Shown: positions 51,059-62,393, counted from the first letter of the stretch. The stretch is 64,000 nucleotides of DNA from Guillardia theta CCMP2712 (GCF_000315625.1 NW_005434589.1:276865-340864), one strand, 5' to 3'. Notes: a model not told the origin generated them from the letters alone. Numbers and translations are program-made.

Positions 51059-53299
51059 CAGGTGGTTATGGGATAATTGATGTCAAGCCTCTTCCATTCT
51101 GTATCACGGCCAGAAAGAGAACTGAAATCAAATCGAATTTGATTCCTGCAAATAGCATCATGTCAGATCAAATCTGTATAAGCTTAGGTCAGGATATGCG
51201 CTTTGCAATGACATGGCAAAAGGTGACGTCAAATATCATCCTGCATTCCAAAGGTCTGCAACACCCTAGAAACTGTAAAGAACGATCTAGCCGAGTATGA
51301 CGTCATATCATGACATTGAAATGCGATGAACAGCCGGTCAGGCATACAGCACTGCATGACAGAGGCAGCAAAAGCAGCCGCGCCATTTGCAAGTCTGCAG
51401 CTCAATGCAATATGAGGGTACCAGTCTGTAGGTGGTGGTTAGGGGGGGGTGGTGCATTGGAGTGGGGTGACAAGGTCAGACATGCTCCCTGGCTGAGATA
51501 CTCGCAATGGGAACCACTGAAGAGTAGGGTAGTCGAAGGGGAAAGACAGGGTCCTTAGCTCCTGAGGGTCCCGAGGGTCCCCAAGTCAGATATTTCTTCT
51601 TGCGGGGAGGAGGGGACGGTAGTAACTAACTGGAGTAGGGTGGGGTCCGTGAACCCCATGTAGCAGGGTATGACCGGGGTGGTTGAAGGTGATTCCGAAG
51701 GTCCGGCTTGGTGGGTACTCGGATCGCGAAGGAGTTACCTGCTAGCAAGGGGTGGGTGAAATCAGTTTGAACGGGGGGTGTAGGTAAAGTTTAAAGCCTG
51801 AGGAACGGGGGTGGGGGGGTGGGTGGGTCATATGATCTGTCTCCTGCTAAAATACAAAGATGTGAAGCGTTGCTCTTTTACTACTTTCGGATCCTTCGAC
51901 GTTAGCACGAGACGTTCGCTGAAGGAATGCTGACCTGATTGCTGACAGATCTGATGATCAATAGACGAAAGCATACCATTTGAAAGCCTTTAATAATTAA
52001 ACCCATATCACACCGAGTTGAAACCAAGTATTTTCGAATAAAATAATTTTACACTTGCGGGAAGTAATGGAGTACTCTGGGGGAAAACCATTTGCCTCCC
52101 ATCCCCACATCCCCCTCAAGTTGAGTGACTTGAGGATCAGTTGAGTGATTGTTTTAGTAGGCGTAACAGACTCGACTTGTGTCAACTTGTCTTGTTTCCT
52201 TCTCCTCGTGATCACAAGCAGCTTCTTGGTTCGTGGTACACCCGCGGCGTATCAGAAGATGTACATCGAAATATTTGAAGCTGTCTGCTCGTCTTGACCT
52301 TCGTTCGTGCAATCCAGGAAAAAGCGGATTTCGGCCTCTGGTCAACATTTAAGTATGAGCAGCAGTAAGCAGACACAAGACTGAGGCGACGGTGAATTCG
52401 AGCTGAAAACTGACTTGAATGTATGATGACACCTACCTTGCGTGGCACACACAGGGCAAGGACAGACCACCTTAGCAGCTGTTGATTCTTTTATAGTCGA
52501 GGGGAACCACCAGGGTTGATGAAGCTCCTCACGTCTTCGAGTTTAGCCGTTAGAGCCCTGTCGCACCCCGAAGCTTTACGGGCTGCAGACGTCTACAGCG
52601 AATGCTCAAGGATCACGATTTGGATCAGCTCAAGGAGAAGGTGATAGAAACTTTGCAGATATAATAAGATTTGTTTTACGAATCAGAAAGAATCAGCCAA
52701 TTGTCGTTAGCCCCTCTCAGGCCATACTCCCTGGGCGACCTTGACTCGCTCAGGCCCTAATCCTGTACACAGCACAATCAACAAGTGTAACAAGCTTTGC
52801 TTTTCCTTCATGCAGAAGTAGTGCATTCTGAAGTATGACAGTGTCATAATCATTGGCTAGGAGAGTGGCAGAAGCTTTCTGATTTCATTCGAAAAATTAC
52901 TCTCGCCTCTACTCCGTACGAGCTTCTTTCCTCTTACTCCCAGCTGGTGAACAAGACCACAAACGCCGGACGAATGTGATCTGGAGCCGGCGGCAGAGTT
53001 GGGCTTACCAACGACCCATCTAGAGTAGCCGGTGCTCGTCGCTCTCCTCGAAGAGGAGCCTTTGCCGCCATATATCACATTACCGGATATGTCCGATCAT
53101 GATGGCGCATGATATTTCATCAGAGTTGAGGTCACGGTCCGATCGCCAGGTGAGCAGGTCATTCAAAGGCCAGGCTGCTTCACTCGAACTTCCGAATGAC
53201 TCTCACTCACCGTCTCACACTCACCACCGGGCCTCCTCGTGAGCTATAAGCCTGACGGCAGCGAAGAGCTTTAAACCTTGGGCTAGGCGGCAAGCTCAT
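51059..53299. other. Long intergenic stretch
   Basis: Positions 51420-51830 are G-rich with GGGTGG, GGGGTAG and GGTCC words, like the tract at 861-1280. Around 52530-52645 a short plus-strand stretch (MLKDHDLDQLKEK ending at AAG|GTGATAG) looks like a possible exon, but no partner exons were found. Nothing else is recognised. Confidence 0.4.
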
Positions 53300-53700
53300 C
53301 TCCTTGTCCCTTAGCAAGGCTTTCAATTACGCGACTGTCGGAGCTGACAAAAAGCCCTCATCCTATGGCACCGGCACCGTGAACATCAGGGTCCGACACC
53401 CCGTGCCGAGCGACACCATGTCGGCGTACTTTGATATTCTGTTCCCAGCTGCCCAGTTCCAGAAGGCCAACCAGGTTGCCAGTGAAGGACATGTCGTCAA
53501 CCTCGATATTTGTAATCTCGGAGAGCTTCTTTGACTGAGAGTTGAACGTCAAGTAGGCTGTGGTCTGGGCACTGTCCACCTTGATCTTGATTCTACTTCG
53601 TTCTTTATTCAGTGGCAAGACGAGATCGCATCGTTCGAGTCCAGTTGCAGGGAATGCAGGCTTTTTTTTTTCTCCTTTGGTACGAATGACCATAATCTGA
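53300..53700 (-). CDS. Possible coding region, strand ambiguous
   Basis: Both strands are open here. The minus frame (stop near 53358) reads a regular alternation of polar and hydrophobic residues (RIKIKVDSAQTTAYLTFNSQ, then ITNIEVDDMSFTGNLVGL), as in a beta-rich domain. The plus frame (53304-53534) reads TGTVNIRVRHPVPSDTMSAY. The minus frame looks slightly better, but no splice partners or family were recognised on either strand. Confidence 0.3.
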
Positions 53701-53764
53701 TTACCGGAGCCCGTCGTGTAGGTGTTGAATCAGTCCAGCATCCTCCCCCACCCTAGCATGGTAC

Positions 53765-53785
53765 CAAAAATACCCCCCCCCCCGG
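53765..53785. other. Homopolymer junction, poly-C followed by GGGGG
   Basis: A run of about 12 C directly followed by five G separates GC-rich DNA on the left from AT-rich DNA on the right. A similar C/G run flanks the N gap near 16786-16815. Confidence 0.7.
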
Positions 53786-53860
53786 GGGCAAGAAATATAC
53801 GGGCGGCATTTAACAAATTAACTGTATATATTTAAAGAGAAGGTTGATTGAACTATAGAA

Positions 53861-54574
53861 ATGAATCTCGAGTTGCCTCCACTTGAATCAAACCTCAACG
53901 ACATCTACAGAGAGTTTAGGCGTGAAAATAATCCTTCCATTGAGATGCAACAACTCGTGCAAGAAACATTTCTATTTCTTGCATCAGTGTATGAGAAAAA
54001 GAAAACCTCGCGCGGCCCTGACCTGCAATCTGTGATTCGGACTATAGACAATTTACTGAGAAAATTGATTAATTTATTTTCAAATCAACATATGTCTTTT
54101 GGCGAACTTTCAAAAAATGGCATTGATTTCCAAGGAATTTATGAGAATGCTAATCGAATAAAAGAGATCGGAACAACAGACGAGTTGAAGTTTCTTGCGA
54201 ACAAGCTAACAGATCAACTCAGAATATTTGCTGACCTGCAAGAAAGGCTTGATAAATTGCAGAGGGATGAAAATGAAGCCAGAAAGCATGAGCAATGGGA
54301 GGAAGCTACGAGAAGGGAAAGAAGAAAGCAAGAGGAAAAAATTCAACAATTCAATGATATGATGGTAGATCCAAATTTGAAAGATGAATTCAAGTCGCAT
54401 GTAATGAGCATAACGCATTTCCTTATGAATGAGATTAGACAAGACCGATCAATTGACGTATATTTAAATGTTTTGAATAGTCTTAAACATTATGTCAATA
54501 TTAAGGTAGCGAATCCTTCGATCGGGAGGCTTCGGCTTTGTTACAGATGTTTGAGATTAAAAAGTTCAAGTTGA
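53861..54574 (+). CDS. Intronless AT-rich coiled-coil protein, unknown
   Basis: A single uninterrupted ORF of 237 residues. The base composition is clearly more AT-rich than in neighbouring host genes, and there are no introns. The middle (ADLQERLDKLQRDENEARKH, then RRERRKQEEKIQQFNDMM) is a charged coiled coil. The flanks are helical too (LRKLINLFSNQHMSFGEL). No family is recognised. It converges on the ORF at 54613. Composition and lack of introns suggest a mobile element or an integrated protist virus rather than an old nuclear gene (inference). Confidence 0.6.
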   Translation: MNLELPPLESNLNDIYREFRRENNPSIEMQQLVQETFLFLASVYEKKKTSRGPDLQSVIRTIDNLLRKLINLFSNQHMSFGELSKNGIDFQGIYENANRIKEIGTTDELKFLANKLTDQLRIFADLQERLDKLQRDENEARKHEQWEEATRRERRKQEEKIQQFNDMMVDPNLKDEFKSHVMSITHFLMNEIRQDRSIDVYLNVLNSLKHYVNIKVANPSIGRLRLCYRCLRLKSSS

Positions 54575-54938
54575 AATCAAATTTATTGAGAGTATGGTTG
54601 CATGAGTTTTATTCAAACTGTGAATAACTTTTCAAGCAACTCATCAGAAACAGTGGTATGCCACGGACACATATATTTATAGTTGTTTCGGATCTTTCGC
54701 ATGTGATGACGAGGGGAAAGAAGAAGGATCTTGAGAAACTTGTTGGTCATTGAGTGATTAACTTGTCGAAGTTGTGTCGCCCATTGATAGGTGATGTCGA
54801 TTGCGTCAACAAACTGCTTCCATTGAGTTCGGGAGAGGCGTTTTTTGTTGTATAAGCAGCCGCGATAGCGTGCTGTGGCGTTTTGAATGATTGCCGCAAA
54901 GAGCAGAGGAGTGTTTTGACGTTGTTTGGCTTGGAAGG

Positions 54939-55314
54939 TGATGTTGCACCCGCATGACGTTACGTCAGTAACGGACATGGCAGCATCATGCGAGTAGTCG
55001 CAAGAGGCTACGTACGCTGGCGAGGTGTATAATGCTAGAATCGAAGATGTGTACTGGACGTAGACGTACGTACAACACATTGGTATGATGAAAGCATGAG
55101 GCTGGTATAAACCGATACACATGTTTACTCATTGCTGTATTACGGGTTAAGCCTGACCTCGACATATAAGCAACCCATCTTAGACGTTGGCCACGGTCAT
55201 CGGAATGGGATTGCACGAACATTGACGTGTGTTCTCTTACTGCTGTACATAAACAAATCTAGCTTCATTGTTCATCTGTTCTACTCCTAAGTGCACTATC
55301 GCTCAGTTGCTGGA
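54939..55314 (+). repeat. 5' LTR of the copia element
   Basis: Starts TGATGTTGCACC. Its end is set by the last base shared with the 3' LTR (GTTGCTGGA); a CA end six to nine bases earlier (CGCTCA) is an alternative. It contains a palindromic CRE-like patch (TGACGTTACGTCA, 54955-54967) and a TATA-like ATATAAG near 55164, possible U3 promoter elements. Confidence 0.95.
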
Positions 55315-55386
55315 CTATACCCGCATCAGGTTATAAAAGCCTCGCGTTAAAGGAACAGATGTCGCCATACCGTCTACAATGGCCGC

Positions 55387-55421
55387 GTCCTGAGGCTGAT
55401 TGAATCAATCAGCCTCAGGAC
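55387..55421. other. Perfect 16-bp hairpin in the retrotransposon leader
   Basis: The arms of 16 nt, starting GTCCTGAGGC, are perfectly complementary around the 3-nt loop AAT. It lies between the 5' LTR and the gag ORF, where retroelement RNAs carry dimerisation or packaging signals. Confidence 0.95.
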
Positions 55422-55470
55422 TCGATGATTACAGCAGTACCCAGATATCGAGAACTTTATACAGTTCGAG

Positions 55471-56878
55471 TTGACAGGGCAATACTATGCATACCTCAAC
55501 TCTGAAGGGAATCCAGAAAACATGAGAGCCTACTTCGATTGTCATTTCCCCATCAGAGATACTCAGTCAGAAGAATTACAGGAGAACATGAGACAGAAAA
55601 GGAGAGAATTTGTACGAGAAGCAGATGCTGCTTTGACGCAAATCCTCCACACTGTTTACATGCAATGCCCTGGCAGGATTCAGATTCTGAAAGCCCACAT
55701 GGAAGAAGAACACAAATCTCCTGAGACTCCTACAAAGCTTTGCTTAGCTGGGATCAAGGCATGGACAGACTTTAAAAGACTAGACAAGCCAACCGAAGCA
55801 ACAAAAGCTGAGCAGACCCTTGCCAATCTCAAAGAACTAGAGCAAGCAGTAATCTACAACGGAGACTACCAGAGTTACATCCCCAATGTGGTTAGGACCT
55901 TGAAGAAATTTGCTTCACAAGGCAAAGACTGCACTTTTATCTACACCCGTGCTTTCAAAGACGTTACTAGTCGACAACCTCAGAGCAATCGACGAAACGG
56001 GCGTTCAAGCAGAACTAGGCAGTTGGATAACATCTCAAATCCATCGCAACGCAACGGAAGAAAACTTCTTCTACGAGGGAGAACCCCAGATAGAAGATTT
56101 TTTGAAATTTCATCAACACATGATGAACTTCACTACCAGAGGCACGAAACACCCAATACCTATCCTTCAAGCAGGACAAGAAAGCTCTGGCAAGAAATCA
56201 ACAGAATCACATCATTCAGGTCAGAAACGAAAGGCGAACGCCGTGTTTTCAGCCTCCGTCAAACAAAACAATACACCACAGAAAATCAGGAGACAACAAC
56301 AAGAAAACTTTACTGGATGCAAAATCTGCAAAGAAAAACGACTTCCAGCAAGGATTTCTCTCAGTCATGCTACCAGCGAGCATGACGCATCTAGGATCGG
56401 AGAAAGAGCCACTGGCAATAAAACAGCGCCAACCATGAAGAGGATCACAGGGAGCACTGATTTCAACCGGTTTTCAGACAAGGGCAGGAAGATCCGCAAA
56501 ATTTACCGCCAAGAGTCATCGCTCGTCGAACCCAAACCGTTCAAACGAGGAGAGCGGGCAGTACCCCAAGTCAAAATACAAGCAAACAGTAAGGTCCTCG
56601 TGAACCTCACAAAAGCACTGCAAGAAGCCACCTCTACCGACCAAACTGAAACCCAAGAATCAGTTCAAGAATCACCTAGCAGTGATGACGAAGAATCTGA
56701 TGAACCGTCCTCATCTCGAACACCTCCGAAACGACTGAAAGAAGTCGTACAAGAGACGTTCCGAGGCACACTAGGACGCAGTTCTAGAAAGAATAAATCT
56801 CCCAAGGAGTATCCCTGTTCTAAAAATTATGTTGTATATCAAAGTGATACCAGGTCGAAAACTGAAGAGACCCAGTAG
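55471..56878 (+). pseudogene. gag: Gag-like region of the copia element, frame-broken
   Basis: The first frame, 55471 to about 55930, encodes about 155 residues (NMRAYFDCHFPIRDTQSEEL and onwards). It is continued in the +1 frame from about 55935 to 56878 (LLVDNLRAIDETGVQAELGS). The second part is basic and ends with an acidic Ser-rich linker. A GCKICKEKR pair of Cys near 56320 could be the remnant of a zinc knuckle, but no complete CX2CX4HX4C motif was found. The Gag assignment rests mainly on position. Confidence 0.7.
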
Positions 56879-56879
56879 G

Positions 56880-57360
56880 CTGCACAAGCTTGATGCAGCT
56901 CTGTTCTCAAAAGTTTCAAAACCATGGTACCTTGAATACATCTTTCAAATACCCAGACTGCTGATCAGGAACACTGATCGGTATCAAGTTTTCCTACACG
57001 CGTTAAAAGCGAAAGAACAACAAGAGTCCCTGTACGCTATTGTCGACTCAGGTGCAACTGTAAGCGTACTCTGCAATCCAAGTTGGTTACAGAGATCGTT
57101 TACACACAAAACTGAGATCACCGGCGTGGGGGGCAGCAAGATCAATACATCGCTCGGAGGAATTCTAGCCTGGCAGGAACGATAGCATCAATCGAAGGAA
57201 AACGTTTTGCATTTGCAACTATAGCAACAGTAATCAGCGACGAAAATGCTAAAATCAACCTGTTATCCATCTGGCACACGGAATCATTACACTCAACAAT
57301 GAATTTATACCTTTCTACTTCTGCCCAAGCACCTACCTATGGTACGTCGAAATCCAAAGA
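56880..57360 (+). pseudogene. Aspartic protease region of the copia element
   Basis: The active-site motif IVDSGATVSVL lies at about 57039-57071 in one frame (56829-57185). The downstream part (TIASIEGKRFAFATIATVIS, then KINLLSIWH) continues in another frame from about 57170. The NLLS motif closes the protease fold in copia polyproteins. The frame change breaks the domain. Confidence 0.8.
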
Positions 57361-57689
57361 CCCAACAGGAAGACCAATTAGATAATCTCCAAGCTATCAG
57401 CAAAAACCATCTGGGATAAAGACACAATTCTCAGAGAAATTCAAGAAGGCGAAATACCACTCACGGCAACAATCAAGGAGTCAACACAAACGACAAATAC
57501 ACAAAGTACATCAAAACGCAGAATCCACCTGATCATCCACGGCGCAAGACTGGAGAGCGCCGGTACCTCGTTGGGGGGGAAGCATCCACATCTACCAAGC
57601 TGCGATGCAGGGGGAGAGCGGCACAACTTCGGCAACAGCTTTCAAGCCCACGCACATGAAGACCTTTCCTATCAGCATGCGAGATGTAC

Positions 57690-57780
57690 GACCTGAATTA
57701 AACACGTCAGAAGAGTCAGACACTCCAAGAGTCAGACACTCCAAGACCTGAATTAGACACGTCAGAAGAGTCAGACACTC
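57690..57780. repeat. 55-nt period tandem duplication in the protease-integrase linker
   Basis: A 36-nt unit beginning GACCTGAATTA occurs at 57690-57725 and, with one substitution, at 57745-57780. A shorter partial copy (GAGTCAGACACTCCAA) lies between them. Confidence 0.9.
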
Positions 57781-57916
57781 ACAATTCACGACGGAAGAGA
57801 TTCAACAGCAAACCAAGGAGTATCTCAACGACCCAAGATCATTTACAGATTTTGACGACTTCACAAACACAACGATCGAAGAACTTGACGAAAACGACAA
57901 GGAATACGAAGAACAA

Positions 57917-58981
57917 TTGAAGAATGACAAGTCAGATCTCAAGAATATTTACCTATATTCAACGGGAGAACGCATCAAAGGAACAAGAGCATCAGCGATT
58001 CTGCTCAAGTGGCACGTAAGAACCAACCACATCGGCAAGAAATACCTTTTCCAACTGGCAGAAAACATCGAAGGCATGGAGGAATTGAAGAGAATCAATC
58101 CAAAGACACCCCTGCCGACATGTCACACATGCCGCAGAGCGAAAACCAAGGCAGCTCCATTACCAAAATTCAGACACAAAAGATCCGATGTCAGATTTCA
58201 CAGGCTGCATGGGGATATGGGCTCCTATCGAGTCCGCTCGATCGAAGGAGCAAAGTACCTCCAACTCTGGAAAGACGACTTCTCAGGATTCAAGATGCCT
58301 GTAGGTTTAGCGAGCAAGAAAGGTTACAGGAAATCGTTACGACTTGTTGTCACGAGATTCAACAATGGGGTCTACCCCAAAGTGATTCGAGTTGACAATG
58401 GGAGCGAAATGGTTTCAAAGAAATCACTGAAGATGTACGAGAAGCACAACATCCACCTAGAAAGAAGCGCACCATATGAGCATTGGCAAAATGGAAGAGC
58501 TGAATCTGGAATCTACTCGTTAGATACAAGGACTAGATTGGCAATCGTACACTCAAACGTTCCGAAAAATCTCTGGCTCAGCGCTATATATTACAACGCA
58601 GAGATCGAGAATGCATTCCTTCCTACCAGCAGAAACTCAAACATCAGTTGCTACCAAGCGTTTACAGGCACATCACCAAACGCAGAACACTTCCATCCAT
58701 TCGGTTGCCTCTGCTACGTTCATATCCTAAAGGACAGAAGATTAGATCAAAAGAAAGACAAAAAACTCGAGCCAACAACAGAAGTTTGCGTGTTTCTTGG
58801 CTTCGCCCACCACCTAGGAATGAAAGGTTATTTGGCAGCAGCACTGAATGGGAAACAACTGTACGTCACACAGAACAATATAAGCACCCGGAGGACAGAT
58901 CTTGGAAAATACCATACGGCGGAACTGATGATTTTGGCGACGACAACGTCATTGTGCTCAAAAGAGCCGGTGAACGATTGA
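57917..58981 (+). CDS. Integrase of the copia element (GAG-pre-integrase and rve core)
   Basis: Residues 28-80 have the zinc-binding HHCC pattern (WHVRTNHIGKKYLF and CHTCRRAKTK). The rve core has the D, D and E residues in LHGDMGSY, IRVDNGSEM and HWQNGRAESGI, so the catalytic triad is intact. It is followed by FHPFGCLCYVH and VCVFLGFAHHLGMKGY, typical of copia integrases. The frame ends at 58981, and the natural continuation lies in another frame (from about 58900, GDDNVIVLKRAGERLIEMSD). Confidence 0.9.
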   Translation: MKNDKSDLKNIYLYSTGERIKGTRASAILLKWHVRTNHIGKKYLFQLAENIEGMEELKRINPKTPLPTCHTCRRAKTKAAPLPKFRHKRSDVRFHRLHGDMGSYRVRSIEGAKYLQLWKDDFSGFKMPVGLASKKGYRKSLRLVVTRFNNGVYPKVIRVDNGSEMVSKKSLKMYEKHNIHLERSAPYEHWQNGRAESGIYSLDTRTRLAIVHSNVPKNLWLSAIYYNAEIENAFLPTSRNSNISCYQAFTGTSPNAEHFHPFGCLCYVHILKDRRLDQKKDKKLEPTTEVCVFLGFAHHLGMKGYLAAALNGKQLYVTQNNISTRRTDLGKYHTAELMILATTTSLCSKEPVND

Positions 58982-59520
58982 TCGAAATGTCAGATACATC
59001 AGACGCATCAGATTCAGAATCTGAAGATGCCGGTGGAAACTCCAGCACCCAACCTGAAGAGAGAAATCGACGACCGTTTGCAGATCAACAACATGGCATA
59101 GCACACAATGATCCCATGGTGATCCAAGTGAGGCAACAAGCTATTGAAGTTGACAACCATCTCACGAGAACCTGCTCTGAGACATCAGTTGTAAGAGAGA
59201 GTGATATCATACAACTTGGCAAGACGAACAAGTAGCGGTGGATCCAGGACTATCAGAAAGAGGGCACATGAACCGTGAACTAGCCAGTCTTCAAGTCGAA
59301 ACCTACAACAGTGGTGAAAAGGATTTTGAGTGGGATAAACTCACCCAAATACCTGAACATCAACTGAGGTCAGGACGAATTGTACAGAAGACGAATGTGG
59401 ACACACCGACAAGTGATTCAGACCACGAAGACAATGATCTTCCAGCAGGAATTGAACTTCCGAGTTCGACAATCAAGACTTCATCAATGCGACACTACTT
59501 CCATCAGGAAGCACACTAGA
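58900..59520 (+). pseudogene. Linker region between integrase and RT, frame-broken
   Basis: Acidic and Ser-rich sequence in two frames: 58900-59235 (SDTSDASDSESEDAGGNSS) and 59238-59519 (IPEHQLRSGRIVQKT). The LRSGRIVQ motif is the usual short motif before the copia RT domain. Confidence 0.7.
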
Positions 59521-59623
59521 GTTCCTTACGAACCTTGGCATCCCTTATCAAGATCGCACCTTAACGAAGCGACAATACTGTGGAGTACTTGTCGACACAT
59601 ACAATAACCTGGAAGAGAAAATC

Positions 59624-61329
59624 ATGACATGGTCACATGGGCCACCACAACGAAACATGTACAACGAAAATCATTACAACGAAGAAATCGACAGCTTGAT
59701 GTCTTTTCTTCAAGGATGCAAGAAAGATGATATCGCGTTTGACAATGACGAACCAAACAACAACAATCCAGAGAGACACCATTGGATAACAGCAATTCAG
59801 TCAGAGGCACGATCATGGAACGGACTAAAAGTATTCGAAGAAGTCGACAACATCCCAGACGGAAGAAAGGCAATCGGATGCAGAATCATCCTTAAAAGGA
59901 AAAGAGGACCGAATGGAGAAGTATTGAAATACAAGGCAAGAGCGATCATACAAGGTTACAACGCGGTACAAGGGATCGATTACCTCGACTCCTTCTCAGC
60001 GACAGCGAACCCAGTTACGATCAGACTCCTCATGTCAAGATATCTCAACTGCATACCTGATGGCACCACTTCCTACAGTTGTATATATCAGGACCCCAAA
60101 GGAATTTCAAGAGTTCTGCAACATTAGAGCAGCATACTTGAAGATCCTGAGTTCAGTCTATGGACTTCCTTCATCAGGTCGAAACTTCTGGAAGAAGCTC
60201 TGCCAAGACCTACGCGATTTCGGTTTCAAAGCCTGCACGTCAGATGATTGTTTGTTTCTATATCATGACGAGCAAGGGGGAGAGATCATCATCGCGTTAG
60301 TAGTCGACGACATCATCCAAGCTAGCAACAGCCAAGCACTATTTGCATTGAAGTTCGACGACTTCATGATGAACACAAAAGGATACAGCGTAACAACTGA
60401 CAACGATCTTAGCTTCTATCTGGGAGTCGCGTACAAGAGGGACGAAGCTGGAGACTTCATCAGCAACCAGCAAGCGTACATCGAAAAATGTTTGAAAAGA
60501 TTCAACCTCGAGGGGATCGACCCTACAGGCCGGGAAATTCACCACACCAATGGATCCCAAGTTCGTGATCGAACCAGAAGACGTTGATCCGCACGCGCCT
60601 GAAGACTTAGTCAAAATCTACAGAAGCCAAGTAGCAAGTCTGATATACATAGCAACATGGTCAAGACCAGAAATCAGCTATGCAGTATCATTGCTATCAA
60701 GATATCTCACAAGTCCTACGAAGGAACTGTTAATGGCAGTGCACAGAGTATACGCTTATCTCAAGAACACCAAGACACTAGGAATCAGATACACCGACAA
60801 CGATGACAACGGACACAAGAAAATGGAACTAGTCGCATTCTGCGATAGCTCAGACGCCGGGGCATTGCAAGCTCACAAGCAGATCAACCGGTGGATACGT
60901 CATTTTCCTCAATGGGACACCAATCTCATGGAAATCAGCAAGACACAACACAGTCTCACTGTCTACCATGGAAAGCGAATACATCCAAAGCACGCTTACA
61001 GCTATCGAGATTTTGTACTTGCGAGAGACGCTCGAGTTCATGGGATACAAGCAACCTACGACGATATGCTATCAAGACAACGCCGCCTGCATCAAGCTCA
61101 GCGAGAATCCCGTCAGCAAGAGCAGATCGAAACACATCAAGAGAAGACACCATTTCATACGGCAATGCGTTGCCGCAACAAGGAGATCACCTTGGAAGCA
61201 ATTCATACAAGCGAGCAAGTTGCTGATATATTCACAAAACCGCTGCCCGCTGATCAGTTTCTCTATCTAAGAGACCAATTGTTGAACCTCCCTGAAGCAA
61301 CACGCTATCAAAGGAAAACAAAAAAGTAA
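59624..61329 (+). pseudogene. Reverse transcriptase and RNase H of the copia element, frame-broken
   Basis: RT begins with HHWITAIQSEARSWNGLKVF and RKAIGCRIILKRKR, then YKARAIIQGYNAVQGIDYLD (frame 59624-60127). It shifts frame to LKILSSVYGLPSSGRNFW and ALVVDDIIQAS (60060-60587), where the catalytic YVDD motif of copia is VVDD. A third frame (from 60550) has YRSQVASLIYIATWSRPEI and SLLSRYLTSPTKE, the copia RT C-terminus. RNase H (YQDNAACIKLSENPVS, then KHIKRRHHFIRQ) is in yet another frame (60968-61190) and returns to the previous one for QVADIFTKPLPADQF. All expected motifs are present but no single frame encodes them. Confidence 0.9.
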
Positions 61330-62018
61330 TTCATACGATGATTACCTTTGGTAATTTTCAAAATGAATAAACTTTTCTCAAACTTGTCTAAGATCCTTCG
61401 AAGGACAAAGACACATACGCGAAGTGCTGAGCGCCTCTGGACTGTTCTAGTACCAGGGAGTAGCATAGTACAAGCGAAACCATAAGCATGTGGCACAACT
61501 TGAGCATCCCTGGGGCATTGCGACTTCAGAGGGTAGTGATAGTTGCTTGCAAACGCAAAATGCTACATAGCTGCTCTAAACTTCCATTGAAGCTAGTTGA
61601 TGAAGCGAAAAGCTACATCAGGGTTTGAAATTGCTTACCCCACACAATCAGCAGTGTGTGAAAGGCAATACAACGTCTCGTTACCTCAAAATGCTACACG
61701 CAATTCCTCACGTGCATCCACAAAATGCTACGAAGGAAACGTAAAAGCATGTGGAAACGACGTGTTATGCTCACTGAAAGGCATATGAATGCATGTATGA
61801 CTTTGGAACCTAAGTCATTCGCTGAAACGTACTGGGAACTCACCGTCCTGGGCCACATTTGCATTTTGGCTTTCTGCCATTTTCGCATTTTGTTGGTTAG
61901 TTCGCGAAGAGTCAAAGGGAGACCCTCATACAGCCATCGGAGCCGTTGGGTCGATTCCGGTGTTGCATAAATCAATGCTCTCACGCAGTGACGACACTGA
62001 GTTTCGAGCAAGGGGGAG
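61330..62018. other. Retrotransposon 3' non-coding region and polypurine tract
   Basis: No ORF of the element continues here. An AAATGCTAC-like word recurs (for example near 61557, 61689 and 61724), hinting at small internal repeats. It ends in the polypurine tract CAAGGGGGAG at 62009-62018. Confidence 0.6.
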
Positions 62019-62393
62019 TGATGTTGCACCCGCATGACGTTACGTCAGTAACGGACATGGCAGCATCATGCGAGTAGTCGCAAGAGGCTACGTACGCTGG
62101 CGAGGTGTATAATGCTAGAATCGAAGATGTGTACTGGACGTAGACGTACGTACAACACATTGGTATGATGAAAGCATGAGGCTGGTATAAACCGATACAC
62201 ATGTTTACTCATTGCTGTATTACGGGTTAAGCCTGACCTCGACATATAAGCAACCCATCTTAGACGTTGGCCACGTCATCGGAATGGGATTGCACGAACA
62301 TTGACGTGTGTTCTCTTACTGCTGTACATAAACAAATCTAGCTTCATTGTTCATCTGTTCTACTCCTAAGTGCACTATCGCTCAGTTGCTGGA
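62019..62393 (+). repeat. 3' LTR of the copia element
   Basis: Same sequence as the 5' LTR except for one missing G (GGCCACGTCATC against GGCCACGGTCATC). The bases just outside (GAAGG on the left, TGGCG on the right) do not match, so no target-site duplication is visible. Confidence 0.95.

Larger units (their letters stand above)
54939..62393 (+). mobile_element. Ty1/copia-type LTR retrotransposon, complete
   Basis: A 7.45-kb element with LTRs of 376 and 375 bp, a gag-like region, protease, integrase, and then reverse transcriptase and RNase H. Integrase before RT places it in Ty1/copia (Pseudoviridae-like). A polypurine tract (CAAGGGGGAG, 62009-62018) directly precedes the 3' LTR. The LTRs differ by one base insertion as far as I can see, so insertion is recent. 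The coding region, however, is broken by about ten frame changes. No target-site duplication was found. Confidence 0.96.

Noticed and set aside
55900-55960. Programmed frameshift between gag segments
   Set aside because: At least nine further frame changes occur downstream, so a single recoding site is not a good explanation.
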